A stretch of DNA of 64,000 nt from Acanthornis magna (lineage: Eukaryota > Chordata > Aves > Passeriformes > Acanthizidae). Positions 41,301-53,857 of this stretch are shown here, one piece after another. The translations under genes and the position numbers were made by a program. The stretch is taken from NCBI GenBank assembly GCA_036785705.1, contig JAWUZG010000016.1, positions 2,294,001-2,358,000 on the forward strand. Reading direction: 5' to 3'. The notes beneath the pieces were generated by a model. The model did no database searches, was not told the DNA's origin, and worked only from the letters and a program-made list of their open reading frames with translations. How positions within the stretch are numbered: the stretch's first letter is position 1; every line of letters begins with the position of its first letter.

Positions 41301-44300
41301 TGATATAAAACGCAACTTTAAAAGCAGACACAACTTGTATTTTGTTTTTCGTCGCAAGCAATAAAGGATTGGCCCTGGAACAGCATTTGTGAGAAATGAC
41401 ACCAAGCAGTGGGTCAGCTGAAGAGGCAGATGGGCTGCATACCTTTTCCAAATATTTTTATTTTATAAATTAGTGTCAAAGCCAGCAATGACCTATCAGT
41501 GGTTAGTATATGTACCCCATTAGCCTGTACTTTCCTGGGGTACCTGTACAACCTTCTTCTCTTTTAAGATAATTTCCACTGGCATTGACGTGGCCATGTT
41601 GAGATTTTTTTCATACAACTGAGTTCAAGAGTGAAGTCTCCACCAAGAACAACTCCTCTGGAGAGCCATCATTTTGTATAAGAATTAAGTGCTCACCTGA
41701 TGTGCCTTTCAGCTCAGTTTATTTACTTCCAGTAAAGCCCCAAGCAGGGACCACCAAAACCAGAGATTAGATTACCTAAAAGGGATTTGGAATCAATGCA
41801 TCAAAAAGATACAGAGAAACAATGAAATAAATTTATAATTCCAAGAGCTATTTGAAGCTGAATGGGCATGGGAACACTTAATAAAAAGCCTCATAAAACT
41901 AGCAAGTGAGGTAAAACAATTTTTAAGATGCTACGAAACATCTACCAGCAAGGGGGGAAACACTTCGTTGTTTGCCAGCACTTTTAGTCCCATGACACTT
42001 CCAAACACAAACCTCCGCCATTAAACTTTATTAATCCTCCCTTCTGATTTCTGTGTGGGTCATTTAGCATAACTTAATACTGAGCTTAGGGTAAAACCTA
42101 ATAAGCCAACCACTAATCTTTGAACTTGGCATAATTCTCTCCTCGTTATTTCTCAACATGCTCTGTCTTGTCCTGTCACCATGCTGAGAAAGCCCTGAAG
42201 TGCTGGCAGTGGTGGCCAGCCTGGGCTCACACCAGCCCAGGACACAGTGGCCGTGGCCAAGGAGCTGCAGTTTTCTAATGAACCCCGTGGGAGATATTTT
42301 GGGACTTGGAAATGAGCCTCTCGGAAAGGATAACCTGTGGTGAGAGACTACTGCCGAGCCACGCTAAGAATGGGATCCTTGGAAAGGAACACAAGAAAAT
42401 TAGATATGTATATATTGGTTTTAAGCAGTGGCACTACGCTCTGCATGCAGCATGAAGCTAAAACATGTTTTAGAAACAGGTGAAACCTTGGCAGCAGTTT
42501 CTCTCCTTTCCAAGCTAGAAAAGCCTCCTGCCACACCCCCAGGTGTGGGGATGTGATGCTGACCCAGGGGAAGGAAACCTCCAGTGAAAACCCAAAGTCT
42601 GTCTTGGAAAAGAAAACAAGATTGCTACTTCAGCTTGTGCCAGGCTTAGTGCTAATAGTACTTTGTGCTTCTGTAATGTTGCATTTAGCAAAGCATCATT
42701 CAGGCTTTTAACCAGCCCTCGGAGAGTATCTTAGCCCCATCTCACAGCAGGGAAGAAGCTGCTTTGCTGAGGCTGGGGACAGTGTGACAAAGGTGGCTCT
42801 TGGACATGAGCCTCTGCTGTGCTGCTCACCCACTTCGGAGGTGGTTAACCTGGTCACTCTTCTTCTTCTCCAGATGGAACAGAGAGAAAATATAAAAAAC
42901 CCTGGTCTGAGATACAGAATCCTCCCTTATCTGAGTGTCTCTCTCATGTACAAACTCACCCACAGTGCTGGGCTAGGATTTCAACCAAGTATTTTTGTCC
43001 CAACTAGCTGGGTTTTATTTATGCCCCTTTTAGTCTGTTCCTTCCTCAAGATTAAAACAAAAACAACAAAAGCAAAAATAAAGTACAAAGGTCTCGAGAG
43101 AGCTCAACCTTTCCTCTCCCTGCTGCCTTTCCTGCAGAAATAGAAAATTCCTGCAGAATTTCTCTTGGGAATGGAAAAGATTGTAAAAAGCACATTGTCG
43201 GAGGTGAAAAGCCTTGTGGTCCACTCGCAGCTGGAGGCTTTGGGTCCCTCTCTCAGGTCAGCTCCCACCAGCATGAGGAGAGCACCAAAGGGACCCCACC
43301 CTCCCATCCAGCTCAGGACAGACCCCTGTACCAGCCCAAGTGCTGGCAGCAATATCACCCTGCTATAGATGTGGCTGAATCCTTGTCTGCAGCCCCCAGG
43401 CTCATCGTTTCAGGCGTGGGGCTTTATCCTCCGAGTTTTGGCCTTTTTCGGGGTGGGACCCCTTGTGCTGCACACCTTGGGGGTGCTGGTGGTGGTGGGA
43501 TGGGGCTTTGCTGCCCCAGGAGGGCTCAGAGGGCTTGGGGGCAGCGGGAATGGTTGGGGATCACAGCAAGGCTCCACCCAAAGGACCCCCAAGAAGGAAA
43601 GGGGATAAAAGCTGGGGACAAATCTTGCAGGGTGTGAGCAGGTTCAGAAAGCCAAGGGCAGAGCTGAGCTGCCCTGGCAGGCTGTGTTCCTTGTTCTCAT
43701 GGAAACAGGAGCGATGCCCTCCAGCTTGGCTGTTTTCTCGGTTTATTTTTAAAGGCAGCTCCTGTTTACGCCGAGGAGCAGCCCCTGGCCGGGGGGAGCA
43801 GGGCAGCCCCGGGCACAGGAGGGACACTGGCCCTGCGCTGGGCGAGCATTATCTAATCGGGAGGGCGGCGGGAGCCCATACATGGCAGCAGCAGCGAACC
43901 CCGGCCCCGCTGCCCTGCCGGGGAGGCTCTGGCACGGCGGGGTGACTCCTGTGTCTGCTCTAGGTCAAAGTCACAGTCGGTGGAGCCCAGGAGTGCGAGC
44001 TGGTGTCTTTCGACTTCCCCTCTACACTGAGCAGGCGAAGCATCCTCTAAATAAAAAGCCTCCCTTGGCCCCTGCGCAGAAAGCAGCTGCCTTTGGAGCA
44101 GCTGGGTCGAGCGAGAGACTTCCAAATCAGGGCATCCCAGTCCTGCCGTGGCCCTCGTGCGAGCCTCAGTGGGGAGTGCTCTCTGCTCCCTGCGCTGGAA
44201 ACGGGTGCCTGCCTATTCCTATTAAAGGATAATGTTTAATCTCCGGCTGGGCTGATGCTCACGCAGGCTGGAAGCTGCAGCCCGGTAGAAATCCTTGGCA

Positions 44301-46237
44301 AGTGTCATTAGGACATCAGGTCTGTTTTGGGATGCTAAACAGGCACAGTGCTCCATCCAGGGGTGCTGAGCCCTCATCCCACTGCTGATGTGGTGCTCCC
44401 ATGGGGCAGCAGCCCTGCCCTGCCCTGGGGCAGACCCACACTGGTGTGGGCTTGCAAGACCTGCAGGTCTGAGTGATGCTCTGTGGGCCTGGATGTCACT
44501 CTGCAGGTGACAAGACCATAGGTCAGGAGAGGGGGACGTGGCACCCTGAGGTCCTGCAGGACAAGCTCCACCGCAGGGGTGACAGGGCAGGTGAGCACCA
44601 CCAGACGCTGTGCACACGGAGGGGTCACAGCACACAGGTCACCAGGAACCCCAGCAGCAGCTGGATTTGGGCCAGGCTCAGGGACACCGGGCTTGGCAGG
44701 TGAAGGCTGCCTCCACTACGGGCCATGACTGAACAGTGCCAGCAGGAAGGGCACAGTCCTTCCCTGACCAGGATTTCATGGCTGCATTGCTTTCCAAGCC
44801 TAGGCTGACCCCACGGCAGCAGGCTGTGGACAGGACTCCACTTGCCTTTGAAGCTCCATTTCCAGACCATCCACCTGCAGGCCACACACCCAGGGCCACC
44901 ATGAGTTACTGCAATTTATCACTGACCTGTTTTAAACCACAGATGGTCCCTACTGCCACCTCCGAGTCCACCAAGCTGAGAGGGGCCAAACCTGACATGA
45001 TGTGTCCTGCAAAGCACTAGGGTTTCTGCTGATGTGCTCACCTCACTGAGGTGTAGCTTGGCCCAGAGGTTCACAAAAGCCATAGCTGGTGCTGTCCAGG
45101 AGCAGTGAGAGGGGCAAGGAGCTCCCTTGAGTTTTCCTACCTACACACCAAGGCACCGAGCTTTGCCTTTAGTTGAGGCACAGCCAGGTCTGGCCACCAG
45201 CGCCCTGAGCCACCTGCATCCCTCCTGTCTCCTCCTCCTCCTCCCAGCTCCCCAAAGGCAGGGAGGGGTGCAGGCTCACGGCAGGAGCAGATGACTTTTT
45301 CCACAGAAACAGATGCTTGCTTCAGCTGGCACATTGTCTTTGTGTTGAGCTTGATCCCACCTATTCTGATTGTCACGGCTGTTATTATTTCCATAACTGT
45401 TTTTCCTCCAGACTTCTGGCTCCAGGAACACATTACTTCAGCCCTGCCCACTCCCAGGGCTGTGAGGCTTCAAAAGGTGCCTGAAAGACCTGTCCTTCCT
45501 GGTGACAAGTGCTCCTTCCTTTGGATTCTCCGGGGACGATGTCTCCAGCACGTCACAGGTAGGGAGGAGCTGCCCGGGAGAGCAGGACCATGGCTGTGGT
45601 CATGGCAAGGGGGATGGGGAGCCAGCTCAGGAACAGCTGGGGCTGGGTCAGCAGGGGAAGGGGCGATGCTGCTGGCTAGCACCAAACCAGCGGTGGCTTC
45701 GCTTCTTTGCCAAAGGAGAAAGCTTCTCTTGAATTCAAGCATATGACAGTCTGAGCAGGAGCCAATGCTGGAGATTTTCATGGATTGCTGCAGGTGAAGG
45801 GATTCACAAAACAGCTTTCTGCTTCCTTCAGCAGTGGCAGTGAGGTGGTCAGAGTTACCCATCCAAGGAGACTTCAGCACAGATCCCCCAGGTCCCTCCC
45901 TGGGATGTGCACAGGGTGCCCTGGCTCCAGCTGGTGCAGGTGGCCACACTTCAGCCATAGCCAGGGCTGTCAACGAGATGCACAGTCCTTTTCAGCACCT
46001 TCAAACAGACACCAGCTCTGTACACTGAAGATCTGAGGGACTTTCTGGCTCCCCAGAGACATCATTGGCTGATCCTCGGAGCTGACTGAATATTTATGAC
46101 CTCCAGGAAGGACAGCAGCAGCTTGTACACAGGACAAGTAACCACAGGGCTGTGGTATTGTGCTTCTTCCTCGTTCTTTGATGAGTCTTATGACTATAAA
46201 ACAAACTCGAAGGTCCTCCTTGCATACTGTGAATCCC

Positions 46238-46296
46238 TTCTCCAGGAGAAGAAATTTCTTCCAGGAGAAGAAATTTTCTCCAGGAGAGAAAATTTC
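46238..46296. repeat. Three tandem copies of a 19-bp unit
   Basis: The unit CCAGGAGAAGAAATTT-CTT occurs at 46242-46260 and 46261-46279, with a third, slightly altered copy at 46280-46296 (CCAGGAGAGAAAATTTC). Each copy is itself partly palindromic (GAGAAGAAATTTCTTC). Confidence 0.85.
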
Positions 46297-47656
46297 AGGA
46301 AGGTTCTCACAGCACTGTGAAAATGTATCGACTCACTTTGCCGAGAAGAAAATTTGGGACCTTCTCAAACTATTCCACTTACATCTACCAACAGAGAGCT
46401 TTTGTTGTCCTACACGTCAGCCTACCCACACTCACCGCGGCGGCCAGAAAGAGATCTAACTTGAGGCTTGGGAAAGTCTGACTCCTACTCTTCCTGCCTT
46501 GTGACAGACACTTGCACAAGCTGCACCACTCCCTCTGTGTGAGAGAGCAGGACCTTCCCTTCCTTTTTTTCACAGGGACCAGCCTTGGCCATGTGTAAGG
46601 GCAGCAGAAGAGCATCCAGCCAGCCAAAGGAGAAGTTGGTTTGGCAACTAGACAAGAAACCAGGGCTAAGAATTGTCCTGGCCCCAATCCAGCCTGTATT
46701 CCAGCCTGTGACCCCTTGCACCAGACCAGAAGAGAGAAATGAAACCAGCTGAGACAGGGAGAGGCTTTTTGCTGCCACCAGGCAGAGTTTTGTCCTTCAC
46801 CCTCCAGCCCCCCTGTCTGGGGCTGCTCCCAGCCCTGCCAGCCAGGGCTCTGCGATAGAAGGTAAGACAGCGGCAGACCAGGGTGTTCTTCTGTGGAAAA
46901 CCACACCTAGAGAAGGATGTGCCAGTGGGGGTCTTGTTTCTTGTGGTGCTCCCCCAGACCCACCAGGCTGGACCCTTGCTGCAGGCAGTGGTGACCACTG
47001 TCACCACGCACTGGGGCTGTCCCTCCTATAAGCACTGGGAGGAGGAACAAGTGACTGTCCTAAAAACAGACCCAATCCTCCAGCAGCGCCTGGGAGAAGT
47101 GTGCCAAGGGAAGGAACTGCTGCTACTCCCTTTTCAAATCCATCCTGCTTGAAAATAGAAGCCAAGATCAGATCACCCCAACCTTTCCTCCTCTAGATTT
47201 GCCTCGACTTCTGCTCAGTCTCCTGTGTCAGGTTATGGCCTATTTAGGGACCCCCATCACCCGCAAAGACAGATTTTAGTACCTTTTCCTGAATCTCAGC
47301 ACACTCTAGGATTTTCCACACGGCAGCTGGTGAGTGGGATTGCTGGCAGGCCTTTTTGTCTCCGGTGGCATCAAGGCTGAGCAGGGCTGTGTTCTAGCTC
47401 CTACTGGGTTTAACACCTCATTTCCTTTGCTGTCTGCCCCAGAAACAAGAGGAAAGGAGGCTCTGTGCCCTTCAGGCTCAACAGCAAATTATACAGCACC
47501 ACACAAGCACCAGCAGCTATGGGTTGAAGAACTGGTCTGGGAGCCCAGGTCTGCTTGTGACCTCTTTGCACATCCACTGATTTCTAAATGAGCACAAGCA
47601 GCTCATTGGGTCCTCCCAAGCTCCACAAAGAGGGTCTGTGAGCTGAAGAAGCTGCT

Positions 47657-47815
47657 CATAGAGTCGCAGAAGGGCTTGGGTTGGAAGGGACCTTAAAGAC
47701 CATCTAGTTCCAGCCCCCCTGCCACGGGCAGGGACACCTCCTGTTAGACCAGGCTGCTCAAAGCCTCATCCACCCTGGCCTTGAACAGCTCCAGGGACAG
47801 GGCATCCACAACTGG
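47657..47815 (-). mobile_element. CR1 LINE 3' fragment (antisense on + strand)
   Basis: The plus strand shows GGGTTGGAAGGGACCTTAAA, then CATCTAGTTCCAGCCCCCCT, GCCACGGGCAGGGACACCTC, AGACCAGGCTGCTCAAAGCC and CCTTGAACAGCTCCAGGGA. This is the reverse complement of the CR1 3' end, close to consensus over about 160 bp, and is broken off after GGCATCCACAACTGG. It is less diverged than the 14.3 kb copy. Confidence 0.93.
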
Positions 47816-50800
47816 AGATGGCAACCTTTTTCCATGGGCAACCTTTTTTTACGCCTCAGCCTCTTGCTCTTGCACCAGAAGCTTGGAGGGTGCTCTGCAG
47901 CCAGGTGGGTGTTCAGTCCCCTTTGAGAAGAGACTGAGGCTCAGTTCTCAGCTTGAACGTCATGCCAGCCTTAGTTAGTCACCATCAGGACTGGGGGTGC
48001 CTCCTCTTCTGCATTGCACTTCCACACCTACAGCCTGGCTGTGAGGCAACCAGAAAATCCTGCGGCATAGCCAGTGTAACAGGTGCAATCAGCATAACCA
48101 CAAATTCCAATGCAATGCCATGCTGATCCAGAGCTTTACTTCCAGGCTTTTGCTTTTTCATTTAGCAGCACATCTATCTTTGGTTCAGTCCCAATTTAGG
48201 ACTTGTTTTCATCCCCTGCCTTCCCTGAACTCTGCTGCTAGATCAATGAAACTCAGCTTTGCAATGAAATGTGGAATGCTACTGCTCCCAAGACAGAAAA
48301 CTGGGAAAAGGCATCATCTGAGTGACAAAAAAAGGAAAGGATGAAACATTCTTTATTCTCACATGTTGTGAGAGGACAGAAGGGGAGGGTAAGGTAGAGG
48401 TAACAGTAAGTTAATGAGAAAAGCTGGATGCTGGTTAAATAAACAGCATGTGTCTGTCCCCATAAACCTTGGCTCTCATCCCTCTGCTTTATTTTTATCC
48501 TTGACGAATGCTTTTGTCACTGCTTTTACTTCTACTGCTTTGCAAAGGTGGTTCCACATTTCCCCACTTCTTCAGCAGAATTAGCCAGACATACAATCAT
48601 TTTTTTCCTGACTATTTTGCATCATGCAACGCCCACCCTGGCAGACCCAGCTCATAATGTCAGCCGTAGACAGAAAATTGGAGAAGCGTCTTTGATATTT
48701 TAAGCTCCCCAAGTTATTTGGTGCACAAACCAGAGCTCGGCTCCCCTTTGTGCCCAGCAGAATTCTCCCCTATTCCATCAGGATTCACCCCGAGCGCAGC
48801 TCTGACCTAAAAAGTGACCTTTAAAGACGAGATGCCTGTTGGTCAGCAGCTCTGGTCCCTGCTGTGAACTGTCACAGTTTTTGGGCTGGTTTCCCAGAGA
48901 AACAAGCCAAATGCAGCCACACTGTGTGTGTGAGAGCTTGGGCTCGCGTGCGCTCAGCCTGTGCCCCCGGAGCTGTGGCACCTGCAGGCGAGCAAGGTGA
49001 GCAGCTCTCAGAAAACCCTCCCTGCTTGTGCAGGGCTCAGAGGAGGAGTGAACCCCTCCATGCAGCCCCTGAGGGCTGCAGCTTCACTGCAGGAGCTGTT
49101 TGTTCCAACAGGCTGGGAGACAATACGGGAAACAGCGCCGAGCTCCAGACTCAAATCCACACAAGCAAAGGACCCTTTCAAGTGGTGCTCACGGAGCTCT
49201 TCTCTCGCTGGTAAGCTCCCACAGTGTTTCCCTTTTCACCTTGCAATATTCCTTCCAATGTCTAAGGGGAGCCAAAGGGCCAGCAGGGAGAAAAATGGCT
49301 GTGGTTTCCCACAGCAATATGGCCAAGACAAGCTTTTCCTCCTGCTTATGACCACCTTGCAGCGAGAGCAGGCTGCTCCCTGAAGAGCCTCAACAACAAC
49401 ACAGCCCTGCCCCTGTCTGTGAGCACCCAGAGCCCTCGTGGGACCTCGCTGGGGTGTTCTGGTGACACTGCCCATCACTGCATAGACCCCACAGATCACA
49501 GAGTACACCCAATAAAGAGCATTCTGGTGAGGTGCTTGATTCTGTAATGGGAGGCCTGGAAAACACCCAGGAAATGAAGTAATTCAGAACTGATGACTCC
49601 TTTCCCCTGTCCTAGAGACTGCTCTAAATTCAAGATTCATTACAGCCTTGACTTTAATTGAGCTAAGCTGTCCTGCAGGTCTGGATTCACTTCAGGGACT
49701 GAACACAGAGGAGGTCCCATAGCACTTGCCATTCTCTGTGCCACAGACCAGCTTTGAGATGCTTCAGGGGCCCCAGAGCTCTTGCACTCTTTCTCCAGCG
49801 AGAAGGGCACTCACAGATCTGGTCTGCAGAGACTCATGGAGCTCTGACACCACAGGAGACCTCAAAAAGGGACTGTCCCTTGAAGTGAGACTCAGCTCAG
49901 AGGGGTTCAGCCAAGGCTTGTCTCTGGAGATAAGCAGAAAGCAACAAGTTTAGAAGCCAAGGATAAAGAGGTTCATCAAGGGGTCAGTTAGATAAAACCA
50001 CTAAAATATATTTGACCCAACAGAGCTACTCTGGTGGCTGCTCCCAGATCAGTGACGAGGAACAGAACTTCCCAACAGCAGAACTCAGCTTTTGCTGCTC
50101 CCACTGCAGTGACACACGACAGGGTGAGCCCTGTGCTCGCCTCTCACCGCAACCACCGCTCCAGGCATCGCCTTGGGAGGCTCAGGAAAGGGCTCAGCAG
50201 CAGCCTGTGGGTCTGGCACTGCAGGAAGGAGGGGATGAGAACAAGCACGGAGGAGCCTGAGATCAGCTGAAATGAACAGCTTCTCCATTCCCACTTGCCA
50301 CGTCCAAACATGCCAGTGATAAATATTAGTACCAGTCACTACTAATCCCACAACAGCAAAACCTGGATTACAAGTGAAAGCTGGAGCAAAATATGTGATT
50401 TGAAAAAAGCTCCTGAGCAAATAAGGAAGTTTCGCTTCTTGCCTACTTGAAGCACATGTGACATGATTTGTTTGAAGAATAAAATAGACTCCAGGCATGG
50501 AAAATGCCAGCGGTAAACTTTAGAGAGTTACTAACACAGTGGAACACAGTGGAACATAAATGGCAAGTGATCCCAGATTATTTTAGAAAAGGCTGGCTGC
50601 AATTTACAGCCTTGATTAAAATGATTACTAAAGGATGAACAGCAAAATAACTTCAGTAATTAAATTTCCGAAGAGGAAACCAAAGATTCTTACTTGTAAA
50701 ATGAGCTGCAAATGAATTTAAATATTCAATATGACTTTTGCCCTTCTCAGGAGAAGAGCATGCTGCCTGACATTGTTATTTTCTAGGAAAGGAGACTGAA

Positions 50801-51204
50801 CGAGGCTTAAGAAAGAAGTGAAAAAGGACTTTGTAGCCCTCCCCATAGGTTTTCTATGGCAAAGGTAAAGCCTGTTGGAACTACACTTCAGCTCAGAAAG
50901 CAATAAAACTTAATGGAAAAGTAAATGTAGCATTAGAGTGTATTTCAAGCTGAAAAATACAGAGCTTCCATCAATACCTTGTGGTCCATTTTTCCCCCTA
51001 ATGCTTTTAAGTCAAAGTTGTCCGAGCGGATGGTAACACTGATAACCGATGAGAAATCGCAGGGAGCGAGCGATCCGCGGACTCTTCTCTAAAAACATTC
51101 CAAGCGAGCCCGAGCCAGAGCTGTTTCTGCATTTGGGAGACATCCTGTGGCTGCTGCAGACACTGCAATGTCCCTCTGCAGCTCGCCTTGCCTTGCAGCA
51201 GGGA
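47816..51204. other. Intergenic, no recognised feature
   Basis: Mixed composition and only short ORFs without similarity. I see no exon, RNA gene or mobile element. Confidence 0.55.
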
Positions 51205-51258
51205 CCATCCATCCATCCATCCATCCATCCATCCATCCATCCATCCATCCATCCATCC
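51205..51258. repeat. (CCAT)13 tetranucleotide microsatellite
   Basis: 54 bp of perfect CCAT/ATCC repeats. Open frames through it (IHPS or MDGW repeats, depending on strand) are products of the repeat, not genes. Confidence 0.97.
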
Positions 51259-53857
51259 CCGACACTTCACCAGGTCCCCCCGCCACCAGCCCCTGCTGCT
51301 CTGGGCACCACAGACACAGGACCATTGTAACAATGCCTCCGAGCTCCTATCAGGCAGTGTTTTTCCCATCCATGCGGAAACACGTGTGAAAACACTTCAT
51401 TTTGTTCCTTTTGGCTGGGTGAGCTGGGGGAGGAAATTATTCCATGTTTAGAAACTTTGCTGTTTGTTGCTGGTTACAGTGCTCCCAGCAAGCTGAGGTC
51501 TTGGTAAGAGGCACCTCTGAGCAAACAGGACTTTACCTCAAAACAGGCAAATTATTGAAAACCATGTGATTGTAACACCAGTAGATTTTTACTTTCTGAT
51601 TTTGCATTCCCATTTGTTTCAACAGAATTATTTTCGTGGTGAGGTATTTTGTTATCTGATTTTATTCACCTAATACATTCAATGTGATCAGCAACTACAA
51701 GGAAACATGAACTATACAAGAATTTTGGTTTTATGCCCTGAATTTTTTAAGGATGTTAAATGATAACATAAGGGTATAAATGGAATGAGAACTGCAACAT
51801 TTCTATGCCTTAAAATTCCATGCTGTGGTTCCCACAGCAACCATAACCATGGCCACTCCGCATGGATTTTACATCTGAGTCTGAACACGCTGTTCCAAGT
51901 GCTCAACACACATAAGCAAAAACCAAGCAAAAGCATTTTTTTCTCCCTGCAATAAACATCTTACCTGCTAAGTCACAAGCACTACAAGGTGTTAATGGCA
52001 CTTGTAGGTGAAGGTGAACTCGCAACAGCTGACAATTAATGCCCTGAGTGTGGCTTCTGTGCAGGATTCATAGTATTGACACCCTTCTGTTTTCTGTTAT
52101 TGCTGGAGCAAGAGCCTGCTGTTTGTACCAAAGGCTAAAACATTCTTAGAAGGCTAAAAGAGAACAGTTAAGGGTCTTTCAAATTCTTTTGTTTCAAATA
52201 CCAAACTGTTTCAACTTCAGAAGCACTGAGTGGTCAAGAGACTGCTCCTCCATGGTTTTGCTCACTCTATCCAGCCCCTTTGCTTGTAGGCAGTACCTGG
52301 CAGTGCACTAAAAAGAGACTGGCAGAAACACGAAAACCATCAAGTTACCCAAGTAAGTTTACTGGTTTGCCTTTTTCTGCTCTTAAGTTTGCCAGAAGTA
52401 AGGAGCACACACAGAGACAGTAATTTCTGTATCCCACTTGTTCTTGGTTTTCTTTAAGCATTTACTGCTGTTGTAATGCAGGATTCTGATAGGCCTTGGG
52501 CATGGAAAAGCTAAACTTCTAAAATATTATTAATTGCAATAGGTTGAGCTTTATTCAAAGCTCACGCCCATTCCTGCTGGGTAACAGTTTATTCTCTGAA
52601 GTGATGGAGTAATGGTCAGTGGAGAAATCAATGAAATAATTCACTGACTGCTACTGGAGGAGAAAAACTCCAGTCAAAGGCAGAATTTTCACAACCCCAC
52701 TTCATCAGAATGTCAAATCAGGGGTTTAATTGGCAGCACCAGCGATGTGTAATAACATGAGCCTGTCTTTACTGGAAAGCTCCAGGGCTTTTCTGTGAAA
52801 ACTTACAGAAATGAGATTGTGTGGACAGTTACAAGTCTACATGTTTAAAATTAAATGTTAATCCACAGTGGTATCTGCTTTCCAAAACTGTATTTATTCC
52901 TAAACATATGCAATGTAAAATAGAACCCAAAATTTTACATTAGTATGACACCCCCCACCCCAGATAGCAGAAATACCATCTACTACCAAAACTCTCTAAA
53001 TATTTAACACTTTAGGTTACTTTAGGTTACACACCCAACCAGCCCCCCCAAAAATACAGAGTGACTCTGGCTCACAGGGGCCACACCCGGGGGTACCTGA
53101 GCCCTTTGGGGACAGTGACCACCGTGACCGAGCATGTTCCAACCCCGGGGCCATGCACACACTGCTGCTGCACAGACAGAACAGCTCTCTGGGCTGGCTG
53201 CAGGCCTAATTAAATTGCAATCCACAGCATGGGCTATGACACAGCAGCTGTGGGAAATACTGATTAAAAGCCTCTACACATTATCCCAATGGGCGGGCCC
53301 GTGTATAGCTGAGCTTTTAACTGAATTGGAGAGATCTCTTATTTAAATTCCAGATATGCCACAGTCTTTCCATATGACTAGGAGAACTCCTAAACCCCGC
53401 ACTTCATTTCTGCAACATAAACATGTAGATACTAATTTCATATTTTTAAAAATAATCTAATTTATCTTGACACAAAATTCTGTAATAAAAAAAATAGGAT
53501 ATAGTATCTTGCTATATTTGATCTTTAAGCCTCACTGTAATACAACAGATAAAGGTAAACCTTGCCCAAAGCTGTATTATAAATCTTAAACCCACAAAGA
53601 TCGGACCAGATGCTGTAGCTTGAATAGAAGTAAGGTGCAAAACACCTAGCCCAGCAGAACTAGCTGTTCCTCTAGCCTGCCTGTCTCTACTTCTCAACAT
53701 GGTCAAGGACCTCAGGTCTTGTAAAGAGGTCAAATACACTGAAGTGTTTGAGAAATCCTAAGTATAGGGAAGGTTTGCATAAGAAAAAGTGTATCTGAAC
53801 TTGTTTGTTTCTGCTCAGTGTTCATTGTTCTGTTTTATGTATGTATCTTAAAATGCT
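51259..53857. other. Intergenic or distal MARK3 3' flank
   Basis: AT-rich sequence without recognised exons. An 11-bp tandem (CTTTAGGTTA) lies near 53010-53030. The region may contain the distal end of the MARK3 3' UTR, but no boundary is visible. Confidence 0.5.

Larger units (their letters stand above)
36061..47656. other. Intergenic GC-rich, gene-poor segment
   Basis: Stop-poor GC-rich DNA gives long overlapping open frames on both strands. Examples are 36088-36894 (+, 268 codons), 36711-37346 (+), 40481-41122 (-) and 39151-39669 (-). None resembles a known protein, and their Trp/Cys/Pro-rich composition and overlap argue against coding. Human CKB and MARK3 are direct neighbours, so no protein gene is expected. 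An AT-rich island lies at 41.4-42.2 kb. Microsatellites are listed separately. Confidence 0.6.

Noticed and set aside
51012..51389. Frames encoding MDGW or IHPS repeats
   Set aside because: The repeats come from the CCAT microsatellite and appear in all frames.
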